From the NCBI RefSeq assembly GCF_004138105.1, contig NZ_RXHQ01000001.1, forward strand, positions 62,001 through 126,000: a DNA stretch of 64,000 nt. The letters run 5' to 3'. Position 1 is the stretch's first letter. Each line of letters opens with the position of its first letter. The notes under the pieces were generated by a model. That model was not told the origin of the DNA. It saw nothing but the letters and a program-made list of their open reading frames with translations, and searched no databases. Positions 1-8,831 of the stretch are shown in pieces. Position numbers and translations under genes: made by a program. The DNA comes from Xylanivirga thermophila (GTDB lineage Bacteria > Bacillota > Clostridia > Caldicoprobacterales > Xylanivirgaceae).

Positions 1-1271
1 CCATATTTGATTACCATTTGGATGATCCAAAGCTTGTAATACGGAATATGAAAAACGGCAAGATTGCAGGGATGGCACATATTAGCGATAATTTAACATA
101 TAGGGCATGTATAGGTGAAGAGGGTCCTTATGAGATAACTATAGATAAAGATATGGATCTTCATAAGGAGAAGGCAGCAGTTCTATGTAAAAATATAGCA
201 TATAAGATTTTTTGGGGTGATCTACATTCCCACTCCAATCTATCGCCGAATATAAGGGATAATGATGGAGGAACAGATACCAATTCTTGTTATGAATATG
301 CAAAAGAGGTATCCTGTATTGATTTTGTGTGTATTCCAGAGCAAACCTTTAGATTTGATGATGATCCTGCCTTAAATATAACACGGGAAACATGGCATTC
401 CATTGGCAGATTTGCAGACCAAAACTATAATCCCGGAAAATTTGTTACATTTCCGGGATTTGAGCTCCATAGCAAGCGTGGTGATACGGTAGTACTTTTT
501 TCTTCATCTCTTTTGAATGTCCCATACCCTGAGAAATGGGTGGGTGATGTTTCACAGGTTTGGGATTTTTATGGTAATAGTGGCTATATGACAATACCCC
601 ATCTCCATAGATATTGTGGCGGGAGGATGAAAAAAGATCAGCAGGAGATGAAATTTGGCGGTTTTAGATTTGAAAACTGGGATAGGAAAAATGAATATAC
701 TGAACGACTAGTAGAGATATTTTCATCCCAGTGGGGAAGATTTGAAGATAATGAGCATCCCATGCTTTTAAAGGCAAGATCCAATGTAGAGGGAAATACC
801 ACCACTGCTTTTTTAAATAGGGGGAGGCTATGGGGCTTTACATCTAGCAGTGATGATCATGATGGAAGACCGGGATATGGTGGCGTTACCGGTGTATATG
901 CAAAGGCGCTTACAAGGGAGGATATATTTTCAGGACTATACAATCGTAGGTGCATAGCATCTACCAATCCCCGTATCATTATATGCTATTTTATAAATGA
1001 CCATATGATGGGTGATATAGTAACCTTTGATGAAAATTATAGTGTGTTTAGATGCGTTGAGGTTACTGTGGTATCCCCCCAAGATATTGAAACTATAGAG
1101 ATAATAAGGAATGGAGAGGTAATATATTCAAAATCCATTAATGGAATGATAGCGGAGAAGGAATTTAAGGATAAAGATGTATTAGATGAAAATACGTATT
1201 ATTATGTACGGGTAAAGCTTAGAAATGGCCATATGGCATGGGCAAGTCCCATATGGTTTTTAAGGAAGTAG
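1..1271 (+). CDS. DUF3604/PHP-like metal-dependent hydrolase, 5' truncated by window edge
   Basis: Only the C-terminal part is present. The frame is open from base 3, before the TTG at 18, so the true start lies upstream. The visible 420 or so residues contain WGDLHSHSNLSPN, a PHP-like metal-binding motif, and a later SSSDDHDGRPG block followed by a segment with GVTGVYA. This arrangement is typical of the DUF3604 family, which is related to PHP phosphoesterases and amidohydrolases. The substrate is unknown. The last 80 residues look like a beta-rich domain. The gene ends at a TAG directly before a long hairpin. The family call is fairly firm; the function is open. Confidence 0.7.
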   Translation, partial: IFDYHLDDPKLVIRNMKNGKIAGMAHISDNLTYRACIGEEGPYEITIDKDMDLHKEKAAVLCKNIAYKIFWGDLHSHSNLSPNIRDNDGGTDTNSCYEYAKEVSCIDFVCIPEQTFRFDDDPALNITRETWHSIGRFADQNYNPGKFVTFPGFELHSKRGDTVVLFSSSLLNVPYPEKWVGDVSQVWDFYGNSGYMTIPHLHRYCGGRMKKDQQEMKFGGFRFENWDRKNEYTERLVEIFSSQWGRFEDNEHPMLLKARSNVEGNTTTAFLNRGRLWGFTSSSDDHDGRPGYGGVTGVYAKALTREDIFSGLYNRRCIASTNPRIIICYFINDHMMGDIVTFDENYSVFRCVEVTVVSPQDIETIEIIRNGEVIYSKSINGMIAEKEFKDKDVLDENTYYYVRVKLRNGHMAWASPIWFLRK

Positions 1272-1272
1272 C

Positions 1273-1328
1273 ATTAGATAGGGGATTTATGCAAATATTT
1301 TACCATTTGCATGAATCCCCTATCTAAT
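1273..1328. terminator. 24-bp-stem hairpin after the DUF3604 gene
   Basis: The arms at 1273-1296 and 1305-1328 are inverted repeats with a single mismatch and an 8-base loop. They begin two bases after the stop codon. No T-run follows on either strand, so this is either a non-canonical terminator or mRNA-stabilising structure, or a small palindromic element. Confidence 0.5.
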
Positions 1329-1387
1329 ATAGAATAAGAGACAAAATATGAGTCTTTTATGATATTAAAATGGAGGGAAACACCTAA

Positions 1388-2662
1388 ATGGAACTAATAC
1401 CAATTGAGTGCAATGGTGAAATCCATGGTGATGGGAAATGCAATGGTGTATATTATTTCGGTGATGCGCTTAATATCCTGCCGAAATTATTAGACGAATA
1501 TAAAAATAAAATTGATCTTATATATATGGATCCTCCCTTTGTTACGGGGAAAAATTTCAGGTTTGTGCAGCGTATAGGTGAAGAAGGGTGGAGTGGTAAT
1601 AAGGCATATATGATCTCACATACTGCTTATGAGGATATGGATTTTAAAAGCAGAAATTTATTTTTAGAGATGATGCGTAGTGTGATTTCCTATTCATATG
1701 AGCTGCTATCCCCCTCTGGTAGCCTTTATTTGCATATAGATTATCGCACTAGCGCTTATATGCGGGTTATGCTGGATGAGATATTTGGAGAGGATCGCTT
1801 CTTGAATGAAATAATATGGCATTATAAAAGTGGGGGCAGGGCCAAAAATCATTTTAGTAGAAAACACGATACTATATTGTTTTATTCTAAAACGCCGAAC
1901 TACTATTTTGATATAAAGGCAGTAGGAATTCCCAGGGGTAAGGATAGACGTAATCATATGAAACAAGGGGTAGATGAGAATGGTAAGACGTTTTGGTCCA
2001 TAAAATCCGGCGGGAAAGAGTATAGGTATTACGAGGATGCCCTTATATATCCCAGTGATGTATGGGATGATATATCCCATCTTCAGCAGAGGGATCCTGA
2101 ACGGACGGGCTATGGTACGCAAAAGCCGGAAGCCTTGTTAAAGAGGATAATACTTTCATCATCACCATCTGATGGATTAGTAGCTGATTTTTTTTCAGGC
2201 TCAGGCACTACCATTTCTACTGCACAAAAACTAGGTAGAAGGTGGATAGGGGCGGACAGTGGCATATTTTCTCTACATACCTGTAGAAGGCGAATTTTAA
2301 ATAGCGGAATTGGCGGGAGTTTTAATATATTTTATACAGAGGATATTAAGAAACAACATAAGCCTGTTATAAAGCTGGGTAAATATAAGAATGGCAATCA
2401 TATTAAGATCTCATTAAAGGAATACAAAATTGACAAAATGGGCGATATACCTTTGATGGATGAAATGGGACTGAATATGGTGGAGTATTGGGCGATAGGA
2501 TATATTGAGGGCGATAGATTTATTGAAAAGGCATATAGTATGCGGACATTTGACCATCCTAGCATAGATACCGCACTATCCATAGATGATTGTGATATCA
2601 AAAAAATTGCTGCCCATTTTATAGATATATACGGCAGCCAGTATTTCTTTGAAATAGAATAA
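1388..2662 (+). CDS. Site-specific adenine DNA methyltransferase (beta class, Mod-like), orphan
   Basis: This 424-residue protein has the N6-adenine methylase catalytic motif DPPF at residues 48-51. The AdoMet-binding motif VADFFSGSGTT follows much later, near residue 265. The order IV, target-recognition region, then I marks the beta class (N6_N4_Mtase fold), as in type III Mod subunits. The roughly 130 residues after motif I are family-specific and not recognised. GGAGGG at 1372-1377 sits 10 bases before the ATG. No restriction gene lies beside it in the window, so it is probably a solitary methylase or the remnant of a restriction system. It converges on the small minus-strand gene with a 3-base gap. 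The recognition sequence cannot be read from the sequence. Confidence 0.85.
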   Translation: MELIPIECNGEIHGDGKCNGVYYFGDALNILPKLLDEYKNKIDLIYMDPPFVTGKNFRFVQRIGEEGWSGNKAYMISHTAYEDMDFKSRNLFLEMMRSVISYSYELLSPSGSLYLHIDYRTSAYMRVMLDEIFGEDRFLNEIIWHYKSGGRAKNHFSRKHDTILFYSKTPNYYFDIKAVGIPRGKDRRNHMKQGVDENGKTFWSIKSGGKEYRYYEDALIYPSDVWDDISHLQQRDPERTGYGTQKPEALLKRIILSSSPSDGLVADFFSGSGTTISTAQKLGRRWIGADSGIFSLHTCRRRILNSGIGGSFNIFYTEDIKKQHKPVIKLGKYKNGNHIKISLKEYKIDKMGDIPLMDEMGLNMVEYWAIGYIEGDRFIEKAYSMRTFDHPSIDTALSIDDCDIKKIAAHFIDIYGSQYFFEIE

Positions 2663-2665
2663 ATC

Positions 2666-2881
2666 TTATTCATCTTTAGAATGTATGGTTTGGTTTTCAA
2701 TATGTTTATCTTCTAGTGGTTGCATGGGTTTTTGGGCTATCTCCCGCCCCCTGTTATAGTTGCCTTCCAAGCCGGTCCAATAATGAAACGTAGATACAAA
2801 TTCTCCATAGGCGCTTTGATCGCCTAAAATATCCTTTTCCACATTATCCTTTGATTTTGGTGTCTTCGGGGTAGGCTTCAT
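2666..2881 (-). CDS. Small hypothetical protein (71 aa)
   Basis: This is a short acidic/polar protein of unknown function, with no signal peptide or membrane segment. The N-terminus is rich in Pro, Lys and Thr, and a central aromatic stretch reads EFVSTFHYWTGLEGNYNRG. It is judged real because an AGGGAG ribosome-binding site lies at the right distance upstream of the ATG on the minus strand, and the gene has its own leader. It ends 3 bases from the methyltransferase stop. It carries one copy of the GGCGGGAG octamer (minus strand, 2741-2748). No family is recognised. Confidence 0.55.
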   Translation of the reverse strand: MKPTPKTPKSKDNVEKDILGDQSAYGEFVSTFHYWTGLEGNYNRGREIAQKPMQPLEDKHIENQTIHSKDE

Positions 2882-3024
2882 ATCATATCTCCCTTCTTTC
2901 AGTTTTATAAAAATATATTTACATATAGTATTTATATAGAGACTTAAATAGATACATGAAAATTAAGGATTAAAGTTTATATTAATTAGGATAAGGCTAT
3001 CCAGGTATTGCAAAACGCCGTAAA

Positions 3025-3055
3025 TTGTGACACAATAAGTGATGAAAAGTATAAT
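3025..3055 (+). promoter_or_regulatory. Candidate sigma-A promoter for mtnP operon
   Basis: TTGTGA at 3025-3030 and TATAAT at 3050-3055 have a 19-base spacer, or 18 if TGTGAC is used as the -35. Transcription would start close to the ribosome-binding site, leaving little room for a riboswitch. The rest of 2882-3083 shows nothing recognisable. Confidence 0.4.
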
Positions 3056-3083
3056 ATTTTTAAAGGAATGGGAGGAAAAAGTT

Positions 3084-3866
3084 ATGAGATACCAAGCCGA
3101 TATTGGGGTATTTGGTGGGTCAGGCTTTTATTCTTTTTTGGATGATGTGGAAGAGGTAAAAATATCTACTCCATATGGTGCACCAAGTGATAAGATAGCT
3201 TTGGCCAAGGTAGGGGATAAAAGGGTGGCATTTTTACCAAGACACGGAAAGGACCATCAATATCCACCCCACCTTGTACCATATAGGGCAAATCTTTATG
3301 CAATGAAGGAACTGGGAGTAAGGCAGATCATTGCGCCTACTGCATCAGGAAGTTTAAAACCAGAGATAAAACCAGGAGACTTTGTAGTATGTGACCAATT
3401 CGTTGATAGAACCTGTGGCAGGGAGGATACGTTTTTTGAAGGACCTATTGTAAAGCATATAAGCGCTGCATATCCCTATTGTGAAAGGCTTAGGGAACTG
3501 GCGATTAAAACAGGAAAAGACCAGGGTATCACAATACATGATAAAGGTACTGTGGTAGTGATACAAGGACCGCGCTTTTCCACAAAATCGGAGAGCCGTT
3601 GGTATAGTTCGATGGGCTGGGATGTTATAAATATGACCCAATATCCTGAGTGTATACTTGCTAAAGAATTGGGGATATGCTATGTAAATATAGCACTTAT
3701 AACCGATTATGATGCAGGATTGGAAGGCAGAGATGATATACCTCCAGTAAATGAGGAAGAGGTTGTTAAGGTCTTTGAGGAGAACAATGAAAAGGTAAAG
3801 GCATTAATATTGGAAATGATAAAAAGGATGGATAAGGACGTAGATTGTCCATGTCATCACGTATAA
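3084..3866 (+). CDS. mtnP: S-methyl-5'-thioadenosine phosphorylase
   Basis: This 260-residue enzyme splits 5'-methylthioadenosine (and probably 5'-deoxyadenosine) with phosphate to give adenine and the 1-phosphorylated sugar. Family motifs seen are GVFGGSGFY at the N-terminus, FLPRHG, PTASGSLKPEIKPGD, DQFVDRT, QGPRFSTKSE and MTQYPE followed by TDYD, all typical of the MTAP branch of PNP/UDP phosphorylase family 2. The ATG at 3084 is chosen because GGGAGG lies 8-9 bases before it. An upstream in-frame ATG at 3039 has no such site. It is the first gene of a three-gene operon with an aldolase and mtnA. Confidence 0.92.
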   Translation: MRYQADIGVFGGSGFYSFLDDVEEVKISTPYGAPSDKIALAKVGDKRVAFLPRHGKDHQYPPHLVPYRANLYAMKELGVRQIIAPTASGSLKPEIKPGDFVVCDQFVDRTCGREDTFFEGPIVKHISAAYPYCERLRELAIKTGKDQGITIHDKGTVVVIQGPRFSTKSESRWYSSMGWDVINMTQYPECILAKELGICYVNIALITDYDAGLEGRDDIPPVNEEEVVKVFEENNEKVKALILEMIKRMDKDVDCPCHHV

Positions 3867-3887
3867 TCAATCGAGGAGGAATGGTGT

Positions 3888-4463
3888 TTGAAAAAGCTAT
3901 CTACGCCGAATAGCGCTATTATACACATATGTCAGGAATTACACGAGCGTAGTCTAGTGTCTGCCTATGGGGGCAATGTAAGCATTCGTATGCCGAATAA
4001 AATAATAATAACACCTAAGGGTTCTTCCCTTAGCGAACTGACTGAAGACGATTTGGTGGTTATTGACATTGATGGGGATGTACTTTTTAGTACCCATGAG
4101 CCATCATCGGAAGTGCTTTTACATCTTAATATATATAAAAATCGTCCTGATGTACATGCAATAATCCATACCCATCCCCAGATGGTTACCTCCTTTGCCT
4201 ATAGGAATACTCCAATAAAGATGCTTACTAGAGAAAGTAGAACATATTTAAAGGAAGTACCTATAGTTCCATACTATCCTTCAGGAAGTAAGGAATTGGC
4301 AGAAGCGGTATCGCCATATATAAAAGATCATGATGCGATAATGCTGGAGAATCATGGTCTTGTTACGGTAGGGCAGGATATATACAAGGCATATAATTTA
4401 GCCGAACTTACTGAAGAGACCGCAATGATGAATTTTTATGTAAAAATGCTTAGTCTTAGTTGA
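3888..4463 (+). CDS. Class II aldolase, likely 5-(methylthio)ribulose-1-phosphate / 5-deoxyribulose-1-phosphate aldolase
   Basis: This 191-residue protein belongs to the class II aldolase/adducin family (fuculose-1-phosphate aldolase type). Metal ligands and catalytic residues are visible: the Glu in SSEVLLHL, the HTHP motif, and a third His in ENHGLVTVG. Being sandwiched between mtnP and mtnA points to the DHAP shunt, where it would cleave methylthioribulose-1-phosphate to DHAP and methylthioacetaldehyde, or the 5-deoxy analogue to DHAP and acetaldehyde. The start is TTG at 3888 with GAGGAGGA 7 bases upstream. The ATG at 3881 is in another frame and soon stops. Substrate assignment rests on context. 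Confidence 0.8.
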   Translation: MKKLSTPNSAIIHICQELHERSLVSAYGGNVSIRMPNKIIITPKGSSLSELTEDDLVVIDIDGDVLFSTHEPSSEVLLHLNIYKNRPDVHAIIHTHPQMVTSFAYRNTPIKMLTRESRTYLKEVPIVPYYPSGSKELAEAVSPYIKDHDAIMLENHGLVTVGQDIYKAYNLAELTEETAMMNFYVKMLSLS

Positions 4464-4474
4464 GGAGGAGATAG

Positions 4475-5509
4475 ATGGATACATTAAAATGGCGTGAAAA
4501 TGCACTTTTTCTTATAGATCAGACCTTATTGCCTAGGCAGAAGGTCATAATTGAATGTAAAACATACAAGGATGTGGCAAAGGCAATAAAGGAAATGAAT
4601 GTTCGGGGGGCACCTGCCATAGGTGTTACTGCAGCATATGGTATGGTGTTAGGAGCTTTTGAATATGATGGTGATGATAAGGAAGCGTTTTTTGATTATC
4701 TTAACGATGTGGGTGATGTGATAAAGGGCACCCGTCCGACTGCCGTAAACCTTTTTTGGGCTGTAGACCGTATATTAAACAGGGCAGATGAGGTAAGGGA
4801 TAAGGATATAACCTCTATAAAAATCGTATTAGAGGAAGAGGCTAACAGGATGGCAAGGGAAGATATAGATACCAATAGGTGTATGGGGCATTATGGAGCT
4901 CAGCTGCTTAAGGATGGGGATACAGTACTTACCCATTGCAATGCAGGCGCACTAGCTACTGTAGACTATGGTACTGCATTGGGAGTTATAAGGGCAGCAG
5001 TAGAAGAAGGCAAAAATATATCGGTATTTGCAGACGAGACAAGGCCATATCTGCAGGGTGCAAGGCTTACTGCATGGGAGCTTATGGAAGATAATATCCC
5101 TGTTACCCTTATTACTGATAATATGGCTGGATATGTAATGAAAAAAGGACTCATAAATGCGGTTATAGTTGGGGCAGACAGGATAGCCGCAAATGGAGAT
5201 GTGGCTAATAAGATAGGCACATACAGCGTAGCTGTACTTGCTAAAGAAAATAATATTCCGTTTTATGTGGCAGCACCCATATCTACATTGGATCTTGATA
5301 TAAAGGCGGGAGATGATATCCCTATAGAGGAGAGATCTAGCATGGAGGTAACCCATATATGTGGAGTGCCAATAGCTCCGGAAGGTGTAAAGGTAATGAA
5401 CCCTGCTTTTGATGTTACGCCAAACAAGTATATAACAGGTATAATAACTGAGGAAGGTGTAATATATCCTCCATATAATAAAAATTTACAAAAAGTTGGT
5501 AAAAAATAA
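4475..5509 (+). CDS. mtnA: S-methyl-5-thioribose-1-phosphate isomerase
   Basis: This 344-residue member of the eIF2B alpha/MtnA family converts the aldose methylthioribose-1-phosphate to the ketose. Diagnostic segments are [14 protein letters not shown] near residue 45, [12 protein letters not shown], the catalytic Cys in [28 protein letters not shown], and the catalytic Asp in [18 protein letters not shown]. Length is normal. GAGGAGGA precedes the ATG, 11 bases after the aldolase stop. It completes a phosphorylase, isomerase, aldolase route that needs no MTR kinase. A strong terminator overlaps the stop codon. Confidence 0.93.
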   Translation: MDTLKWRENALFLIDQTLLPRQKVIIECKTYKDVAKAIKEMNVRGAPAIGVTAAYGMVLGAFEYDGDDKEAFFDYLNDVGDVIKGTRPTAVNLFWAVDRILNRADEVRDKDITSIKIVLEEEANRMAREDIDTNRCMGHYGAQLLKDGDTVLTHCNAGALATVDYGTALGVIRAAVEEGKNISVFADETRPYLQGARLTAWELMEDNIPVTLITDNMAGYVMKKGLINAVIVGADRIAANGDVANKIGTYSVAVLAKENNIPFYVAAPISTLDLDIKAGDDIPIEERSSMEVTHICGVPIAPEGVKVMNPAFDVTPNKYITGIITEEGVIYPPYNKNLQKVGKK

Positions 5510-5536
5510 TGCTTAGCAATAAGCATTATTTTTTTT
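5505..5536 (+). terminator. Rho-independent terminator of the mtnP-aldolase-mtnA operon
   Basis: The 11-bp stem (5505-5515 with 5520-5530) has a GCAA loop and is followed by a T-run. The left arm includes the mtnA stop codon. Confidence 0.85.
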
Positions 5537-5584
5537 GCATGAAGGATAATATAAGAGGGATAATATTATAGGGAGGTGATAATC

Positions 5585-6127
5585 GTGAAACGTAGAAAAT
5601 GTAACCTGGCCATTGTTTTTTTGTTAATTGTCATATTTGTTGTGTCAGGGTGTAAAGCCAATAGAAGACCTAGCCCCCAAACGACACCAAATCAAACGCC
5701 TAAGCAAACCAGAGTTACGCCGCCTACTACTCCAAGGGTAACTACCCCTAAAACAACAACACCTAAAACAACGCCAAAGGCTACTACGGATAATAAAAGT
5801 TACATGGATAGAGCAAACAAGATAGCGGATAAGGTAGCTTCTTTAAAGGAAATAGAGAGTTCAACCTGTGTAATAACCGGTAATACTGCCATGGTAGGTG
5901 TACAATTTAATAAGCAGTATAAAGGTAAGACGACGGATGATATAAAAGATCAGGTAGATAAGGTTGTTAAGAATACGGATAAGAAAATAGATAGGGTAGT
6001 AGTAAGTGCAGATCCAGATGTAGTAAAAAGGCTGGAGGATATGTTGACTGATATAGGTAAAGGTAAGCCCATCTCCGGGTTTGCAAAGGAAATGAATGAA
6101 CTTTTAAACAGGATACAACCTAAATAA
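5585..6127 (+). CDS. YhcN/YlaJ-family sporulation lipoprotein
   Basis: This is a 180-residue secreted lipoprotein. A short basic N-terminus and hydrophobic segment lead to a lipobox ending VVSGC, with the Cys at about residue 23. A Thr/Pro/Lys-rich low-complexity spacer (about residues 25-65) follows, then a globular domain with AMVGVQFNKQYKG and KIDRVVVSADPDVVKRLEDM. These features match the YhcN/YlaJ sporulation lipoproteins of the inner spore membrane. The GTG at 5585 is the likely start, since GGGAGGTGAT at 5571-5580 is its ribosome-binding site and the in-frame GTG at 5576 lies inside that site. It appears monocistronic, with terminators on both sides. Confidence 0.75.
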   Translation: MKRRKCNLAIVFLLIVIFVVSGCKANRRPSPQTTPNQTPKQTRVTPPTTPRVTTPKTTTPKTTPKATTDNKSYMDRANKIADKVASLKEIESSTCVITGNTAMVGVQFNKQYKGKTTDDIKDQVDKVVKNTDKKIDRVVVSADPDVVKRLEDMLTDIGKGKPISGFAKEMNELLNRIQPK

Positions 6128-6167
6128 TATAGGGCCCTTTCATGGGCCCTATATTTTAAGGTTTTTT
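6126..6167 (+). terminator. Rho-independent terminator after the YhcN-like gene
   Basis: A perfect GC-rich stem (6126-6137 with 6144-6155, core GGGCCC) is followed by T-rich sequence, including a run of seven Ts at 6162-6168. Confidence 0.8.
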
Positions 6168-6248
6168 TAAAGGATTTTTGGTGTATATATAGAATAATAT
6201 TATTATCCAGACTAAAGTTTGCCAATTAGGAATGAGGAGGTAGAATAA

Positions 6249-7535
6249 ATGATCCAGATTGAAAAAATAGGCTTGGGTGATGGTATAGATGTATATATAA
6301 TACCATCCGAGAAGTTTAAAACAGTGGATATAAGCTATTGTTTCCACTGTGATTTAGATAATATGTATACCTATAACGCATTGATACCTGCAGTTTTAAA
6401 GAGGGGCTGTGAGGGTTTGGAGACCATGAAGGATATTGAGAGTTACCTTGAAGGACAATATGGTGCGATTTTTAATGTAGGTGTACAAAAAAAGGGTGAA
6501 AGACAAATATTAAGATTTTCCATGGAAGTAATTAATGACAACTATCTGCCAGATGAGCAAACTGCAGTACTTGCACAGGCATTTCATTTTTTAAACAGGG
6601 TCATTACAAAACCTGTATTGGAGAATGGTGCATTTAAGAAGAGTTATGTGGAGCAAGAAAAGGAAAATTTGAAAAACAGGATACAAGCTATTATAAATGA
6701 TAAGATGCTATACAGCATGGAACGTTGTGTACAGATTATGTGTAAGGACGAAAAGTATAGTCGCTATACCTTCGGCAGTGTAAACGATCTTAAAGATATA
6801 GATAGTTCAAATTTGTATGATGTGTATAAGGATATAATTTCTCGGAGTCCACTAGATATATTTGTGGTAGGCAATGTTGATAGGGAAAAGATAATAGCCC
6901 TTATAAAAAACAGCCTAAATATTGAGAGACGTTCAATAAAGAATATTCCAAAGACTAGCATAAAGAAAATAGGTATAACACCTAATTATATGACTGAGGA
7001 ATTGGATGTCTCCCAGGGCAAGCTTAATATGGGATTTAGAGTAAATACTTCTTTTGCTGAAAAGGAGCATTTTCCACTTGTGGTATATACCAGTATATTA
7101 GGAGGAGGCCCACATTCAAAACTGTTTTTGAATGTAAGGGAGAAGGCTAGCTTAGCATATTATGCATTTGCACGGTTGGAGTCTTTAAAGGGCCTTATGC
7201 TGGTAGGTTCAGGTATAGAGATGGATAAGTATAATGCTACCCTTGATATAATATTAAAGCAGGTTGAGGAGATGAAAAATGGTAACATATCTCAAATGGA
7301 GCTTGATAGTGCCAAGAATGCCATAATAACATCCATAAAAGGTATTCAAGATCAGCCAGGACAACTTATTGACTATTATCTACGTAATATAGTAGGTGAG
7401 CGTGATATCTTATTGGATGAATATATAGAAAATATACAAGAGGTAACCATTGAAAACGTGGTAGATGTCTCAAAGCGGGTAAAACTAGATACTGTATATT
7501 TTCTAACTGGAAAAGGAAAAGGGGTGCTAAAATAA
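6249..7535 (+). CDS. yfmF: M16-family peptidase-like protein YfmF/YmfF (catalytically inactive partner)
   Basis: This 428-residue protein has the two-domain M16 (pitrilysin/MPP) fold. It lacks the inverted zinc motif HxxEH in the N-terminal half: the equivalent region reads IPAVLKRGCEGL. The C-terminal half keeps the M16 segment ILGGGPHSKLFLNVREK. It overlaps by one base with a homologous gene that does carry the zinc site, so the two probably form a heterodimer like mitochondrial MPP or Bacillus YmfF/YmfH. NCBI names these EF-P 5-aminopentanol modification-associated proteins, but no efp is in the window. AGGAGG precedes the ATG. Confidence 0.82.
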   Translation: MIQIEKIGLGDGIDVYIIPSEKFKTVDISYCFHCDLDNMYTYNALIPAVLKRGCEGLETMKDIESYLEGQYGAIFNVGVQKKGERQILRFSMEVINDNYLPDEQTAVLAQAFHFLNRVITKPVLENGAFKKSYVEQEKENLKNRIQAIINDKMLYSMERCVQIMCKDEKYSRYTFGSVNDLKDIDSSNLYDVYKDIISRSPLDIFVVGNVDREKIIALIKNSLNIERRSIKNIPKTSIKKIGITPNYMTEELDVSQGKLNMGFRVNTSFAEKEHFPLVVYTSILGGGPHSKLFLNVREKASLAYYAFARLESLKGLMLVGSGIEMDKYNATLDIILKQVEEMKNGNISQMELDSAKNAIITSIKGIQDQPGQLIDYYLRNIVGERDILLDEYIENIQEVTIENVVDVSKRVKLDTVYFLTGKGKGVLK

Positions 7536-8815
7536 TGACTAGAGAGATAAAAAGTACATTGCTTAAGGAAAAAATATTATACAGACAGATGGATAATGGA
7601 CTGGATGTATATATATTTCCAAAACCAGGGTATAATAAACAGTTTGCCATGTATGCCACTAATTATGGCTCTAATGATACTAAGTTTGTAGTTCCTGGTG
7701 AGGCACAGGCTACTACTGTACCCGACGGTATAGCCCATTTTTTAGAGCACAAACTATTTGAAGAAGAAGATGGCAATGTATTTGAAAGCTATGCAAAATT
7801 AGGTGCACAACCTAATGCCTTTACTAATTTTAATATGACGGCTTACCACTTTACTTCAACGGATAATTTTTATGAATGCCTGGATATACTTACGGGTTTT
7901 GTAGGGCGCCCATATTTTACTGACCAAAATGTAGAAAAAGAGAAGGGCATAATAGCTCAAGAGATAAAGATGTATGAAGATGATCCAAATTGGAGAGTAT
8001 TTTTCAACCTTCTGGGAGGAATGTACCAAAATCATCCCGTACGCAATGATATTGCAGGGACTGTAGATTCAATAATGCAAATAGATAAGGAACTTCTATA
8101 TAAATGCTATAACACATTCTATCATCCTTCAAATATGGTGCTCTTTATAATAGGGGATATAGACCCCGATAGGGTTTGGAATCAATTAGAGAGTAAATTT
8201 AATAAAGATAATAGATCAAAACAAGGCAAGATAGATCGCATATATCCGGATGAACCGGAGAATGTAACGCGAAATAGAATAGAAGAGAAGTTGGCTGTGT
8301 CTAGACCTTTGTTTGCATTGGGCTTTAAAGACAAGCCTGTGGGAGAAGGTGATAAGCTGCTCGAAAGAATAGTGCTTAGCGAATTAGTTATTGATATGTT
8401 GGCAGGTCCTAGTTCGGATCTGTATACAAGATTATATGAAGAGGGGCTTATAGATGGTTCCTTTGGCGCAGATTATACTGCTGAGAGGGATTATTGCTAT
8501 GCCATGATGACTGGTGAAACCTCAAATCCTGACAAAGTAGTAGATACTATATTTGATGGGATAAGGAGTATAAGGGAAAAACCTTTTGAAAGGGCATATT
8601 TTGAACGAATAAAGAAGAAGAAATTAGGTGAGTTTATAAGGAATTTCAACTATATAGAGGTGATAGGATATATTTTTAGTTCCCTTATATTCAAGGATAT
8701 AATGATATTTGACTATTTGCAAAAATTAAATGATGTAAGCTATGATCAAGTGATAGATGCCTTTAACAATCTTTTTGATATTAATAGAAGCACCGTATCC
8801 ATAATTAAACCATAA
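7535..8815 (+). CDS. yfmH: M16-family zinc peptidase YfmH/YmfH
   Basis: This 426-residue M16 peptidase has the inverted zinc-binding motif HFLEH at about residues 68-72 (AHFLEHKLFEEEDG), followed by ANAFT-like QPNAFTNFNMTAYHF. A downstream Glu in EKGIIAQEIKMYEDDP serves as third ligand. The C-terminal half carries the second M16 domain (SSDLYTRLYEEGLIDGSF). Its ATG overlaps the TAA of yfmF, so the pair is translationally coupled. lgt follows after 16 bases. The role in EF-P modification is taken from family naming only; a general processing role is equally possible. Confidence 0.85.
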   Translation: MTREIKSTLLKEKILYRQMDNGLDVYIFPKPGYNKQFAMYATNYGSNDTKFVVPGEAQATTVPDGIAHFLEHKLFEEEDGNVFESYAKLGAQPNAFTNFNMTAYHFTSTDNFYECLDILTGFVGRPYFTDQNVEKEKGIIAQEIKMYEDDPNWRVFFNLLGGMYQNHPVRNDIAGTVDSIMQIDKELLYKCYNTFYHPSNMVLFIIGDIDPDRVWNQLESKFNKDNRSKQGKIDRIYPDEPENVTRNRIEEKLAVSRPLFALGFKDKPVGEGDKLLERIVLSELVIDMLAGPSSDLYTRLYEEGLIDGSFGADYTAERDYCYAMMTGETSNPDKVVDTIFDGIRSIREKPFERAYFERIKKKKLGEFIRNFNYIEVIGYIFSSLIFKDIMIFDYLQKLNDVSYDQVIDAFNNLFDINRSTVSIIKP

Positions 8816-8831
8816 ATTGGAGATGAATAGT

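Noticed and set aside
2882-3083. SAM or other riboswitch before mtnP
   Set aside because: No conserved SAM-riboswitch core or terminator is visible, and the likely promoter lies only about 30 bases before the start codon.
5670-5790. Tandem repeat in the YhcN-like lipoprotein gene
   Set aside because: The Thr-Pro-Lys stretch is ordinary low-complexity spacer, not a regular DNA repeat.
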